DNA of 64,000 bases from DASULK01 sp036278255 (GCA_036278255.1 DASULK010000080.1:1-64000), one strand, 5' to 3'; positions 1 to 8,824 are shown, counted from the stretch's first letter. Translations and numbers: made by a program. Notes: generated from the letters alone by a model not told the origin.

Positions 1-28
1 TGCGCGGGCGGCGGGTGCCGCCTGCGCA
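1..28. terminator. GC-rich stem-loop upstream of the ABC permease
   Basis: Positions 1-12 pair with 17-28 (12 bp including one G-U) around a GGGT loop. A T-run follows only about 20 bases later (near 50-56), so it is either a terminator of a gene to the left of the window or an intercistronic hairpin like those seen at other ABC operon junctions here. The window edge prevents a decision. Confidence 0.35.
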
Positions 29-86
29 CCCCCGTGCCCGTCCCAACCCTTTTTTCCATTAAGGCGCGTCAGATGAGGAGACCAAG

Positions 87-899
87 ATGAGCGAGGCCCG
101 GTCAGCGGGGTCACCGTCGGCACCGGGTGGGCGGCCGCGGAGCGTCGCCTCCGTGGTGTGGCCCGCACTGGGGCTGGCGGTGACCATCATCGGCTGGTGG
201 CTGGTGACCTTCTGGGAACTGGTCCACCCGGTGGTGCTTCCACCACCCCAGGAGGTGCTGGCGGCCTTTGTCCACGCCTCCGATCTGCTGCTGGAGTACA
301 CCCAGACCACCGCGCTGGAGACGCTGGCCGGCTTTCTGCTCTCCGCGGTGATCGGGGTGGTGATCGGGCTGGCTCTCGCCAGTTCCAGCGTGATCGAGCG
401 GATGTTCTCGCCGCTGCTGGTGGCGGTCAACGCCGTGCCGAAGATCGCGCTGGCGCCGCTGCTGGTGGTGACCTTCGGCTGGGGGCAGCAGTCGATCCTG
501 ATCATGGTCTTCCTGCTCTGTTTCTTTCCGATCGTGCTCTCGACGGCCACCGGGCTGACCTCCACGCCGGCGGAACTCGCCGAGTTGGCCCGGTCGCTGG
601 ACGCCTCCCGGTGGCAGGCCTTCCGGAAGGTACGGCTCCCGGCAGCTCTACCGCAGATCTTCGTGGGCCTGAAGGTGGCCATGCCCCTGGCTGCCATCGG
701 GGCGGTGATCGGGGAGTTTCATGCCGGCGAAGGCGGACTCGGCTATGCCATCGTCCAGTTCGGCGGGGTGGGTGATAACGCCACGGCCTGGGCGGCGATC
801 ATCCTGATCGCACTGGTCAGCATCCTGCTCTACTTCGCGCTCGTGCTGGTGGAGCGGTTGGCGCTGCCATGGGTGCGGGAAACGACGTCGGCCCGCTGA
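87..899 (+). CDS. ABC transporter permease, SsuC/TauC/ThiX type
   Basis: A 270-residue inner-membrane permease of the BPD_transp_1 family that imports small organic anions, sulfonates or thiamine precursors in its relatives. About six hydrophobic segments are visible, and the EAA loop that contacts the ATPase is recognisable (ELARSLDASRW...KVRLPAALPQIF, about residues 158-180). ATG start is preceded by GAGGAG. Length is normal for the family. No ATPase or binding protein follows; the gene ends before a strong bidirectional terminator, so it is probably the last gene of an operon whose other members lie left of the window. Substrate cannot be told from the sequence; nitrate, sulfonate and hydroxymethylpyrimidine transporters all share this fold. 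Confidence 0.85.
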   Translation: MSEARSAGSPSAPGGRPRSVASVVWPALGLAVTIIGWWLVTFWELVHPVVLPPPQEVLAAFVHASDLLLEYTQTTALETLAGFLLSAVIGVVIGLALASSSVIERMFSPLLVAVNAVPKIALAPLLVVTFGWGQQSILIMVFLLCFFPIVLSTATGLTSTPAELAELARSLDASRWQAFRKVRLPAALPQIFVGLKVAMPLAAIGAVIGEFHAGEGGLGYAIVQFGGVGDNATAWAAIILIALVSILLYFALVLVERLALPWVRETTSAR

Positions 900-967
900 T
901 CCGGACGGACGTGGATGGCGTAGACGGGTGAGGGGCCGGAACCGTCGGCCCATTTCCGGTGGCGGCC

Positions 968-1005
968 CCCGGGGTGGGGCTCAGTTACTTGAGCCCCACC
1001 CCGGG
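968..1005. terminator. bidirectional terminator hairpin
   Basis: A perfect 16-bp inverted repeat (968-983 with 990-1005, arms CCCGGGGTGGGGCTCA and its complement) with a 6-base loop lies between the stop codons of the convergent permease and binding-protein genes. There is no long T-run, which is common for actinobacterial terminators. Confidence 0.75.
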
Positions 1006-1011
1006 CAGTTG

Positions 1012-2199
1012 TCAGCTGACCAGTCGCCAGCGGCCGTCGCGCGCGACGAGCATGGTCAGCGCCTGCGGCATCAGGCCGGAGTGGTTGTCCGGCGTCATTC
1101 GGATCGGCCCCGACAGGCCGTCCATCTGGGAGGTTTCCAGCACATCGCGGATCCCGTCCCGGTTGACCTGATCGCCGGTGCTGCGGGCTCTGAGGGCCGC
1201 GTCAACGATGAGTTGGACCGCATCCGCGGCGAAGGACGAAGATCCGTTGTAGTTGCCGTAGCGGGCGGTGTAGTCGCGGAACCATTGCTTGCGGGCGGCT
1301 TTTGCGGGGGTGGTCGCGATCACGTCGTCGATCACCATGGTCTGGGTGAAGACCATGGTGGTGCCGTTGGTCTGCTTCGCCACGTTGCTGCCGAGGAAGA
1401 GTCCCCCCGCTGCACCGGCATCCAGGAAAATCTCCCCGCGGTACCCGGCCTCTCGGGCATTGACCGTGGCGGAGATGGCTTGCTCGCCGGAGGTCCAGAT
1501 GACCAGCGCGTCGGGTGCGGCGATGACCAGGTCGCGTACCGACTGCTGGGCATCGCTGTCGGTGACCTTGATCCGCTGCGTTCGGATGAGTTCGATCTCG
1601 GTTTTGCTGAGTTCGCCGGCTATCACCGCCGCGCCTTCGAGGCCGTACTTGTCGTTGGTGTGCAGCAGGCCCACGCTGCGGATCCCTGGGCGCCGTTCGA
1701 GTTCGGCAACGAGCGCGGCGGCATTGTCGGCCGCGTTGGGGGCCAGCTTGAACAGGTAGCGCCGTTCGGTGACCGGGTTGGCCACTGCACCGGCGGCGGC
1801 GAGGGCGATGGTCGGAACGCGCTTGTCGGCAATGGTCGTTGCCGCTTTGATCGCACAATCGGCGCAGTTGCCGATGATGATCGCCTGGACGGCCGGGTTG
1901 GCGGTGAAGTCGCCGATGTTACGGAGCGATTCGTTGGGGTCGGATCGGTTGTCCTTGACCTCCAGCCGAATCGTCTGTCCACCGAGGACTCCGGATTGAT
2001 TGATCTGCTCGACCTTCAACTCCAGCGCACGTTGATAGGCTTGCCCGGCCGAGGCTGCGGCACCGGACAGCTCCAGATCGGCGGCGATGAGGATCTCGCC
2101 GGTCGGCTGTTGCTCATCGGCGGATTGGCAGCCGGTGACCGACGCGGCCAGAATGACCGATGCGAGTACGGCGCGTGCCGCGGAGCGGATGGGCCTCAA
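1012..2199 (-). CDS. branched-chain amino-acid-type ABC substrate-binding lipoprotein
   Basis: A type I periplasmic-binding protein of the LivJ/Leu-Ile-Val family, probably a lipid-anchored receptor. I place the start at a TTG (2199) because a good GGAGGAC ribosome site sits just upstream and because it yields a short signal peptide with lipobox ASVTGC, making the Cys near residue 24 the lipidated residue; a longer ATG-started frame from 2232 would put a poor leader in front. The mature part begins EILIAADLELSGAAA, the usual first strand of the fold, and reads to the normal family end, about 395 residues in all. No LivHMGF genes are nearby, so it may act with a transporter encoded elsewhere or as a sensor input for the adjacent conservon; the latter is speculation. 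Confidence 0.75.
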   Translation of the reverse strand: MRPIRSAARAVLASVILAASVTGCQSADEQQPTGEILIAADLELSGAAASAGQAYQRALELKVEQINQSGVLGGQTIRLEVKDNRSDPNESLRNIGDFTANPAVQAIIIGNCADCAIKAATTIADKRVPTIALAAAGAVANPVTERRYLFKLAPNAADNAAALVAELERRPGIRSVGLLHTNDKYGLEGAAVIAGELSKTEIELIRTQRIKVTDSDAQQSVRDLVIAAPDALVIWTSGEQAISATVNAREAGYRGEIFLDAGAAGGLFLGSNVAKQTNGTTMVFTQTMVIDDVIATTPAKAARKQWFRDYTARYGNYNGSSSFAADAVQLIVDAALRARSTGDQVNRDGIRDVLETSQMDGLSGPIRMTPDNHSGLMPQALTMLVARDGRWRLVS

Positions 2200-2641
2200 C
2201 TCAGTCCTCCAGGTAGGGAAGGCGGCCGGCAACCCTTCGGCTGTCCACGTTGGCCGGCAGTGTGGGGCGGGCCCCTAAGACACTAAACCCGGAGAACCTT
2301 GCCCTTAGTGGGTGCTCGCGGTCAAGTGTCCGAAGTAGGGGCCAATTTGGGACCTTCGTTCTAAAGACTGGGATCGCCGTCTCGGGCAGATCTGTCGACT
2401 TGATACCCGCCACGAAGTGATGCGGCGAGGTTTCTCCTGATCAGAACCGCTGTGGTGGCGATCATGACTGGTATGTAAAGTTAGGTTCAGCACGGTCCGA
2501 CCGGTTCGTGCCCTGCTGAGAGCTTCCCAAGTCGACCACATTCTGATGAAATCGCGGCCGTGCCGCGTGCGGCATGGTCAACTGCTGCGGCAGTCACCCG
2601 TCGGCAGGTCACCTTGAGAAGAAAACGACGGAGGCGATGTC
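2200..2641. other. 442-bp intergenic region between divergent genes
   Basis: This stretch separates the minus-strand binding protein from the conservon and must hold both promoters. It is clearly less GC-rich than its surroundings. An imperfect inverted repeat around 2489-2521 was seen. A GGAGG site about 8 bases before the GTG at 2642 serves cvnA. I could not place -35/-10 boxes with confidence and see no gene. Confidence 0.5.
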
Positions 2642-5600
2642 GTGAGCACCGGACCTACGACCCTGCCGGAGAAGAAGCAGGAGCGTGAGAGCCAGCGTCG
2701 CCGGTTCTTCCGGCTGCGGGACGCCCGGATCCGGTCCAAACTCGCGCTCATCCTGGTTGTGCCGGTGGTCGCGGTCATTGCCCTCGCCAGCGTACGGCTC
2801 GTCGCCATCGGACAGGGCGCATTGGACGCCAGCATGGTGGGCCGGCTGACCGCGCTCTCCGCCGACATCTCGGCGCTCAACCAGAACATCCACAAGGAAC
2901 GGATGGTCGCGGCGGTCTTCCTCAACACCCGTTCGCCGGAGGCGAAGGATCTTGAGGCGTACAACCTGCAGGTACGCGAAACCGACGAGCGGATCAAGGT
3001 GTACCAGGAGTCCCGCCGCAGGATCGGCGACGTGCCGGCCGCCGTCGAACACCGGCTGCAGGTGATCGACGCGCATCTGACGACGCTCAACGGCACCCGG
3101 CAGGAGGTGCTCGACCGTAAGCAGATGCCGGTGGCCGAGGCGGTGCTGCGGTACGGGGTGATCGTCACCGACCTGGTCGCCTACGGCGACGTGCTCGGTC
3201 AACTCGCCGGCGAGGGGCGGCTGGCCGACTCCCTGCGCGCCGTCGCGGCCTTCAGCCGAGCCAAGGCGGCGGTGGCGGAGCAGGAGGCGGTCACCTTCGC
3301 CGCTCTCTCCTCCGGCCAACTCGACGAGGAGCAGTTCGGTTCCTTCGTGGCGACCCTGACCAGCCAGCAGGAAGCCTTGGTCGCCTTCAGCCTCGCCGCC
3401 TCCAGCTGGCAGCGCAGGCTGGTCGAGCAGACCGTGACCGGTGACGCGGTCGTGCTCGCCGACCGCGTCGCCACCGACGTGTCCCGCTCGGTCGGGAAGA
3501 GGAAGCCCTTCGTCACCGCCGCGGAGGGGGCACAGTCGATCGCCGCGGTGAACGACCTCATGCGCTGGGCCGAGATCCAGTTGGAGAACCAACTGCGCGC
3601 CCAGGCGGAGCAGGTCCGAGACGACGTTGTCCGGCAGGCGATCGTCGAATCCGTGGCGGTGCTGATCGCGCTTACGGTCGCGATCGCCCTCGCGGTGATC
3701 CTCGCCCGCTCGCTCAACTACGCACTGCGCCGGCTGCGGGAGGGTGCCCTCTCCGTGGCCAACCGCGACCTGCCGGATGCGGTGCGTCGGCTGCGTGACA
3801 TGGGCGATGCCGGTGACGGCGGGGTCGAGGAGGTCGTCCGCCAGGTGCGCGACCCCATCCGACTGACCAACCGGGATGAAATCGGGCAGGTGGCCCAGGC
3901 ATTCAACGTCGTCCACCGCGAGGCGGTCCGGATCGCGGCCGAGCAGGCCGCTCTCCGGACGAGCGTGTCGACGATGTTCCTCAACCTGGCCCGCCGCAGT
4001 CAGGCGCTCGTCGACCGGATGATCAACGAGCTTGACCTGATCGAGCGGAGCGAGGAGGACCCCAAGCGGTTGGCCAAGCTCTTCGAGCTCGACCACCTCG
4101 CCACCCGAATGCGCCGTAACGACGAGAACCTGTTGGTGCTCGCCGGGGCCGACTCCGCGCCTCCGCGCCGGGAAGATGCCCTGATGGCCGACGTGCTGCA
4201 GGCTGCACAATCCGAGGTCGAGCTTTACCACCGCATCGAGTTCGGCACCGTCGACCCGGACATCTTCGTCGGTGCGAACGCGGTCAACGACGTGGTCCGA
4301 CTCGTCGCCGAGCTGCTCGACAACGCGACCCGCTTCTCGGCGCCGACCACCGCGGTCATCGCCGATGCGCGACGGATCCGCGACTACGTGATCATCCAGG
4401 TGGAGGACCGGGGCCTCGGGATGGCCGAGGAGCAGTTGGACGAGCTCAACCAGCGGCTGGCGGCACCGCCGGAGATGGATGTCGCAGCGTTCCGGCTCAT
4501 GGGCCTGGCAGTGGTGAGCCGGCTGGCCTCCCGGCACGGCATCCGGGTGGAGCTGCGGCGTAACCCGGAGGGCGGAACGGTCGCCCAGGTCACCCTCCCC
4601 AACCCCATCGTCGTCCTGCCCCGGCGCAGCCGTGAGCAGATGCTGCCCCGTCCGCGGCAACCGCTGGCTGTCGAGACCGGTCCCGCCGCCCCGGCCGCTG
4701 CCGCGGCCCAGAGGGGCTGGCCCGCACCGATAGCGCCATCGGCAGCGGCGGTGCCGGCGGCACCGATCACGCGGACCACCACCCTGGCCGAGCAGTGGCC
4801 GGCGCAGTGGGAGCCGACGGCCCCGCCGCGGGAGACCAGCCACCCGATGCCCGCCACCCTCCAGGCCCAGCCGGAATACGTTGCGGCTCCGCCGGCGGTC
4901 GCCCATCAGCTGTCGCCATCGGTGACCCCGGTCGGCGGGCTGCCGTCCGGGCCGGTGGCCGGGGGGCTCGGTGCGGCACTGGCGGCGGCGACATCGCAGG
5001 AGATGCCCGTTGCGTCTCCGCCTCGGCAGGAGGATGCCGGGGAGCTGCCGATCTTCCGCGAGATGGAGGCGGTCTGGTTCCGCACCCACGGCCAGGACGC
5101 GACCCAGATTTTCACGATGCCGCCGATCGACGCCGCGCCGCCGCCGGCACCCGCCGAGGCCGCCGTCGGAGCTGCGCCCACAGTGGCCTCCCCGCAGCTG
5201 TCGTATGAGGCGACTCCCTCCGCGTCGTTGCCGACCCGTACCCCGGGTCAGGCGACTCCCTCCGCGTCGTTGCCGACCCGTACCCCGGGTCAGGCGGCCC
5301 CCTCCGCACCGCAGGCCGGCGTCACCGGATACCCGGCCTCGACCGGGGCGGGTGGTACCGCGGCCTCGACGACGCCGTCCGGTACCGGCTCAACGGCCTG
5401 GCGGACGATGGCGGACGAGGGATGGGATCGCGCCAGCCGGGCGGCGGACCCGGCCAGCGGTGGCACGACCCGGTCCGGACTACCCAAGCGGGTACCCCAG
5501 GCACAGCTGGTTCCTGGGGGAGTGGAGACAAGCGCCCCCCGGGAAAGGGCCCGGCGAACACCGGATGAGGTACGTGGTCTGCTGTCGGCATACCACCGCG

Positions 5601-5668
5601 GCGTGCAACGCGGACGGTCTGCCGGCATCGACCAGCACGGCAATTCGACCAAGGAGCACAGTGGATGA
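2642..5668 (+). CDS. cvnA: conservon sensor histidine kinase-like protein (CvnA, NIT domain)
   Basis: A 1008-residue membrane sensor, first gene of a conservon. A transmembrane helix at about 32-54 is followed by an extracytoplasmic nitrate/nitrite-sensing (NIT)-type helical domain, a second helix near 338-360, a HAMP-like linker and a cytosolic module. The ATPase part shows the N-box AELLDNATRFSAP (about 557) and the G-box VEDRGLGM. The usual H-box histidine is not obvious: the equivalent region reads LFELDHLATRMRR, as in Streptomyces CvnA proteins. After about residue 650 comes a long Pro/Ala-rich tail with a perfect 14-residue tandem repeat. GTG start with GGAGG upstream; the stop overlaps the next start (ATGA). 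In conservons the four products are thought to form a membrane-linked complex resembling a eukaryotic G-protein-coupled receptor system. Confidence 0.9.
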   Translation: MSTGPTTLPEKKQERESQRRRFFRLRDARIRSKLALILVVPVVAVIALASVRLVAIGQGALDASMVGRLTALSADISALNQNIHKERMVAAVFLNTRSPEAKDLEAYNLQVRETDERIKVYQESRRRIGDVPAAVEHRLQVIDAHLTTLNGTRQEVLDRKQMPVAEAVLRYGVIVTDLVAYGDVLGQLAGEGRLADSLRAVAAFSRAKAAVAEQEAVTFAALSSGQLDEEQFGSFVATLTSQQEALVAFSLAASSWQRRLVEQTVTGDAVVLADRVATDVSRSVGKRKPFVTAAEGAQSIAAVNDLMRWAEIQLENQLRAQAEQVRDDVVRQAIVESVAVLIALTVAIALAVILARSLNYALRRLREGALSVANRDLPDAVRRLRDMGDAGDGGVEEVVRQVRDPIRLTNRDEIGQVAQAFNVVHREAVRIAAEQAALRTSVSTMFLNLARRSQALVDRMINELDLIERSEEDPKRLAKLFELDHLATRMRRNDENLLVLAGADSAPPRREDALMADVLQAAQSEVELYHRIEFGTVDPDIFVGANAVNDVVRLVAELLDNATRFSAPTTAVIADARRIRDYVIIQVEDRGLGMAEEQLDELNQRLAAPPEMDVAAFRLMGLAVVSRLASRHGIRVELRRNPEGGTVAQVTLPNPIVVLPRRSREQMLPRPRQPLAVETGPAAPAAAAAQRGWPAPIAPSAAAVPAAPITRTTTLAEQWPAQWEPTAPPRETSHPMPATLQAQPEYVAAPPAVAHQLSPSVTPVGGLPSGPVAGGLGAALAAATSQEMPVASPPRQEDAGELPIFREMEAVWFRTHGQDATQIFTMPPIDAAPPPAPAEAAVGAAPTVASPQLSYEATPSASLPTRTPGQATPSASLPTRTPGQAAPSAPQAGVTGYPASTGAGGTAASTTPSGTGSTAWRTMADEGWDRASRAADPASGGTTRSGLPKRVPQAQLVPGGVETSAPRERARRTPDEVRGLLSAYHRGVQRGRSAGIDQHGNSTKEHSG
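5210..5293 (+). repeat. perfect 2 x 42-bp tandem repeat inside cvnA
   Basis: Two identical 42-base units (5210-5251 and 5252-5293) encode ATPSASLPTRTPGQ twice within the disordered tail of CvnA. A degenerate third copy (AAPSAPQ) follows. Perfect identity suggests a recent duplication or slippage product; it keeps the reading frame. Confidence 0.95.
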
Positions 5669-6075
5669 ACCGGCCAGCAGCGATTCAGGATGTAGGTTGG
5701 CTGCTTAGCAGCTTCGGCGACAGCATCGCGGGGATCGCCCACGTGGTGGCGGTGTCGGCCGATGGCCTACTTCTTGCCTCCTCGCGGGATCTTCCGCCCG
5801 ACCGCGCCGATCAACTCGCGGCCATCACCTCGGGTGTCGTCAGCCTGACCGATGGTGCTTCCCGCATGTTCAGTGCCGGAAACGTCATGCAGACGGTCAT
5901 CGAGATGGACAGTGGCTACCTCTTCATCATGGCCATCAGCGATGGCTCGGCCCTGGCGGTCCTGGCTGCACGCAGTTGCGACGTAGGGCAGGTCGGCTAC
6001 GAGATGGCGCTGCTGGTAGAGCGGGTGGGAGCTGCCCTGGTGCCGCTGCCTCGCGAGGCCGTGACGGGCTCCTGA
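5665..6075 (+). CDS. cvnB: roadblock/LC7 family protein (CvnB)
   Basis: A 136-residue roadblock/LC7-domain protein, the second conservon component. The family are small dimeric regulators that bind Ras-like GTPases such as MglB and, here, CvnD. The sequence shows the typical pattern of a first helix (DVGWLLSSFGDSIAGIAHVVAVS) then DGLLLASSRDLP and a second helix-strand unit ending in IMAISDGSALAVLA. Its ATG overlaps the cvnA stop by four bases, implying translational coupling. Length is usual. Confidence 0.92.
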   Translation: MNRPAAIQDVGWLLSSFGDSIAGIAHVVAVSADGLLLASSRDLPPDRADQLAAITSGVVSLTDGASRMFSAGNVMQTVIEMDSGYLFIMAISDGSALAVLAARSCDVGQVGYEMALLVERVGAALVPLPREAVTGS

Positions 6076-6136
6076 GGGTGCTGGGCCGCGAGACGCCGAC
6101 GGTGACGGGCAGTCCGATCGGGAGGAGCTGATCTGG

Positions 6137-6502
6137 ATGGATCAACGTCGAGAGGACCCGCGTGGGGCGTTGGTACGTCCCTACGCGGTCACCCGTGGCC
6201 GTACCGAGCCACGTCACGACATCGCTATTGAAGCAGTTTTGACCGCCACTGCGGCAGCAGTGGAGGAATCCCGGTTCGCCGGGCACGACAAACACCGCAT
6301 TGCCACGGTTTGTGAAGGCCGGCCCCTGTCGCTGGCTGAGATCGCCGCATACACCCGGCTGCCGCTGGGAGTATCCCGGGTGCTGGTCGCCGACATGGTG
6401 GCCGACGGCCTACTGACGCTGCACAGTTCTGCCCCCGTCGAGGCGTACGGGGAGCGGATGGAATTGCTTGAGAGGGTGCTAAGTGGACTTCGCAGGCTCT
6501 GA
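6137..6502 (+). CDS. cvnC: DUF742 protein (CvnC)
   Basis: A 121-residue DUF742 protein, the third conservon component. It starts MDQRREDPRGALVRPYAVT, with the family signature of an N-terminal VRPY-(A/T)-x-T-x-G-R-T stretch, followed by a predicted winged-helix-like region (SLAEIAAYTRLPLGVSRVLVADM). The role is unknown; it may bridge CvnB and CvnD or bind DNA. GAGGAG lies 5 bases or so before the ATG. It lies 61 bases after cvnB and overlaps cvnD by 20 bases. Confidence 0.9.
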   Translation: MDQRREDPRGALVRPYAVTRGRTEPRHDIAIEAVLTATAAAVEESRFAGHDKHRIATVCEGRPLSLAEIAAYTRLPLGVSRVLVADMVADGLLTLHSSAPVEAYGERMELLERVLSGLRRL

Positions 6503-7106
6503 CCCCGTCGGGGCGCCCCGCAACCGTGGAATCACCTCCGCGAAAATCGTCGTAGCCGGTGGGTTCGGCGTGGGTAAGACGACACTGGTCGGCGCGGTCT
6601 CGGAGATCACTCCGCTGACCACCGAGGCGGTGATGACGGCCGCCGGGGTCGGTATCGACGATCCCTCCAAGGTGCCGGGCAAGGAGACGACGACGGTCGC
6701 CATGGACTTCGGCCGGATCACCATGGCCGAGGACCTCATCCTCTACCTCTTCGGCACCCCCGGCCAGACGCGGTTCTGGTTCATGTGGGACGAGATCATC
6801 CGGGGTGCGGTCGGTGCCGCCGTTCTGGTCGACACCCGTCGAATCACCGATGCCTTCGCGCCGCTGGACTACTTCGAGAACCGGAACCTGCCGTATGTGG
6901 TCGCTCTGAACCACTTCGACGGTTCGTCTCTCTATGACATGGCCGAGGTGCGAGAGGCCTTGGCGATCGCGCCGCATGTGCCACTGGTGCTCTGCGATGC
7001 CCGGAATCGGGAATCGGTCAAGCAGGTCCTGGTCAACGTGGTCGAGCATGCGATGGTGACGCTGCAGGCGCAACATCAGCGGGGATTCGCCGCACCGGTG
7101 GGATGA
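6483..7106 (+). CDS. cvnD: conservon small GTP-binding protein (CvnD)
   Basis: A 207-residue Ras-like GTPase, the fourth conservon component. Visible motifs are the P-loop GGFGVGKTTLVGAVSE (about residues 26-41), a switch II TPGQTRFWFMWDE and a G4 region NHFD in place of NKxD. The family has no Ras-type catalytic Gln after DxxG; here it reads GTPGQ. GTG start at 6483 lies inside the end of cvnC, so translation is coupled. In Streptomyces the CvnD proteins bind GTP and associate with CvnA and CvnB at the membrane; the signal sensed by this set is unknown. Confidence 0.92.
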   Translation: MDFAGSDPVGAPRNRGITSAKIVVAGGFGVGKTTLVGAVSEITPLTTEAVMTAAGVGIDDPSKVPGKETTTVAMDFGRITMAEDLILYLFGTPGQTRFWFMWDEIIRGAVGAAVLVDTRRITDAFAPLDYFENRNLPYVVALNHFDGSSLYDMAEVREALAIAPHVPLVLCDARNRESVKQVLVNVVEHAMVTLQAQHQRGFAAPVG

Positions 7107-7138
7107 CTGAGGGTCATACCTGAAGTACGCTGAACAGC

Positions 7139-7408
7139 ATGACCGCCAAGGTGACCCTGTCGTTCTCCGATGAGACGCTGGCAGAGGCGCGCCGATTCGC
7201 CAAGCGCGAGGGGGTGTCTCTCTCCGCCTGGATCGATCAGGCGGCCCGCGAGAAGGCCCTGCGCGAGGTCTTCGCTGCGCACGCCGCCGCCGTGCGACGG
7301 GCGGGCCGGGACGACGAGTCGGCGTCCCTCGCTGACGAGCGCGAGGCTGAGCTGGTGGACGAGGCGTTCTTCGGGAGCGATCGCCGCGGGCATACGAGTG
7401 CTGCGTAG
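7139..7408 (+). CDS. ribbon-helix-helix antitoxin-like protein
   Basis: An 89-residue protein starting MTAKVTLSFSDETLAEARRFAKREGVSLS. This is the pattern of a ribbon-helix-helix (MazE/CopG-like) DNA-binding antitoxin: a short beta-strand with alternating residues and two helices. The C-terminal half is acidic and charged, as expected for a toxin-binding tail. Its stop codon lies inside the following toxin gene (11-base overlap), the usual order antitoxin-toxin. It starts 32 bases after the conservon. Confidence 0.75.
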   Translation: MTAKVTLSFSDETLAEARRFAKREGVSLSAWIDQAAREKALREVFAAHAAAVRRAGRDDESASLADEREAELVDEAFFGSDRRGHTSAA

Positions 7409-7691
7409 GGGCGAGATCTGGCGCATCGAGGGTGCGCGCGTGCGCCTGGGATTGGTGATCAGTTCTGACCTCTACAACAGCACCGACGTGCCGATCGTCA
7501 TCGTGGCTGAGGTGGTGGAGGCGGAGCTGCTGCGGGATTCCCCGCTCGCCGTCCCGATGGGCGATCACATCGTCATGCCGGATCGACTCTCGTCGCCGAT
7601 GAAAAAATGGTTCACTGAACGGGTCGATGTCGCGAACGCCGACACCATGTTCCGGGTCTCCCGAGCATTGCGTATCCTGCAACAGCTGTGA
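7398..7691 (+). CDS. MazF/PemK-like endoribonuclease toxin
   Basis: A 97-residue protein beginning MLRRGEIWRIEGARVRLGLVISSD, which matches the N-terminal RGEIW...R..lvIS pattern of MazF/PemK toxins; family members cut mRNA at short sequences. I place the start at GTG 7398, overlapping the antitoxin, because the family starts just before RGEIW; a longer open frame upstream would be antitoxin-coding DNA in another frame. The C-terminal half is more divergent than in classical MazF (LSSPMKKWFTERVDVANADTMFRVSRALRIL), though LSSPMKKWF fits the middle of the fold. Activity is therefore likely but unproven. Confidence 0.7.
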   Translation: MLRRGEIWRIEGARVRLGLVISSDLYNSTDVPIVIVAEVVEAELLRDSPLAVPMGDHIVMPDRLSSPMKKWFTERVDVANADTMFRVSRALRILQQL

Positions 7692-7855
7692 GTCCTACGC
7701 AGGGAACAGCTTCGTTTTGACCGAATGGTGGTCGAGCGAGTATCGTTGCCTGCTGTTGTGCGACAGCCGCGGCGTGCCCTTCCGGTACGCTTGTCGTTCG
7801 TGCGCGTCTGCTGACGGCGCGCAACCCCAGACCGACGACGAGACAAGGTAGACCT

Positions 7856-8299
7856 GTGCGTACGTACAGCCCGAAGCCGGGTGAGATTGAGCGTCAGTGG
7901 CATGTGATCGACGCCTCCGATGTCGTGCTGGGCCGTCTGGCGAGCCACGCCGCCATGCTGCTGCGTGGCAAGCACAAGCCGACTTTCGCGCCACACGTCG
8001 ACACCGGTGACTTTGTCGTCATCGTGAACGCCGGCAAAGTGGCGTTGACCGGTAACAAACGGCAGCGCAAGATCGCTTACCGCCATTCGGGCTACCCGGG
8101 CGGGCTCAAGCAGATCGGCTACGAGGATCTGCTGGCCAAGCGCCCCGACCGGGCGGTTGAGCTGGCGGTCAAGGGAATGCTGCCGCGCAACAGGCTCGGC
8201 CGTAAGCTGATCAGGAAGCTGAAGGTCTACGCCGGCGGCGAGCACCCGCACGGCGCGCAGCAGCCGGTGCCGTTCGAGATCAAGCAGATCGCTCAGTGA
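7856..8299 (+). CDS. rplM: 50S ribosomal protein L13
   Basis: A 147-residue L13 protein. It begins MRTYSPKPGEIERQWHVIDASDVVLGRLAS and contains GKHKPTFAPHVDTGDFVVIVNA and the family signature VKGMLPRNRLGRKL. L13 is an early-assembling large-subunit protein. GTG start. It forms the standard rplM-rpsI operon with the next gene, 46 bases downstream. Confidence 0.98.
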   Translation: MRTYSPKPGEIERQWHVIDASDVVLGRLASHAAMLLRGKHKPTFAPHVDTGDFVVIVNAGKVALTGNKRQRKIAYRHSGYPGGLKQIGYEDLLAKRPDRAVELAVKGMLPRNRLGRKLIRKLKVYAGGEHPHGAQQPVPFEIKQIAQ

Positions 8300-8345
8300 T
8301 CGTGAGCCAGGGAGAACGCGCGCAAGCGCGGGCGAAGGAAGCAGC

Positions 8346-8798
8346 ATGACCGACACCACCGCCGTTACCGAGGCTCCGGCGGTCGCGCCAGTCGCGCGCG
8401 CTCCGCGCGGCGACCGCCCGATCCAGACCGTCGGCCGCCGTAAGCAGGCCATCGTCCGGGTGCGCATCGTCCCCGGCACGGGCAAGATCATCTGTAATGG
8501 CCGCGAGCTTGAGGATTACTTCCCGAGCAAGGTTCACCAGCAGATGATCAAGGAGCCGTTGCTGACCGCCGAGAAGAGTGAGGCCTTCGATGTCATCGCC
8601 AACCTCCGGGGTGGCGGCATCACCGGCCAGGCGGGCGCACTGCGGCTGGGCATCGCCCGGGCGCTCTGCGAGAACGACAGCGAGGACCGCCCGGTACTGA
8701 AGAAGGCCGGATTCCTCACCCGCGACCCGCGGATCAAGGAAAGTAAGAAGTACGGCCTCAAGAAGGCCCGCAAGGCACCTCAGTACTCGAAGCGTTGA
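8346..8798 (+). CDS. rpsI: 30S ribosomal protein S9
   Basis: A 150-residue S9 protein. It has an actinobacterial N-terminal extension rich in Ala/Val, then QTVGRRKQAIVRVRIVPG, the GGGITGQAGALRLGIARAL signature and the basic tail KKARKAPQYSKR that reaches the decoding site tRNA. GAAGGA lies upstream of the ATG. Last gene of the rplM operon; a terminator follows. Confidence 0.98.
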   Translation: MTDTTAVTEAPAVAPVARAPRGDRPIQTVGRRKQAIVRVRIVPGTGKIICNGRELEDYFPSKVHQQMIKEPLLTAEKSEAFDVIANLRGGGITGQAGALRLGIARALCENDSEDRPVLKKAGFLTRDPRIKESKKYGLKKARKAPQYSKR

Positions 8799-8824
8799 TC
8801 AGAGCCCCATTGTACGGTTAACAG

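Noticed and set aside
2609..5089. 826-codon open frame on the minus strand opposite cvnA
   Set aside because: It is the high-GC mirror frame of a well-supported gene, has no ribosome site and no recognisable domain, and its composition is that of a shadow.
5210..5293. CRISPR-like repeat
   Set aside because: Two adjacent copies with no spacers, in frame inside a gene.
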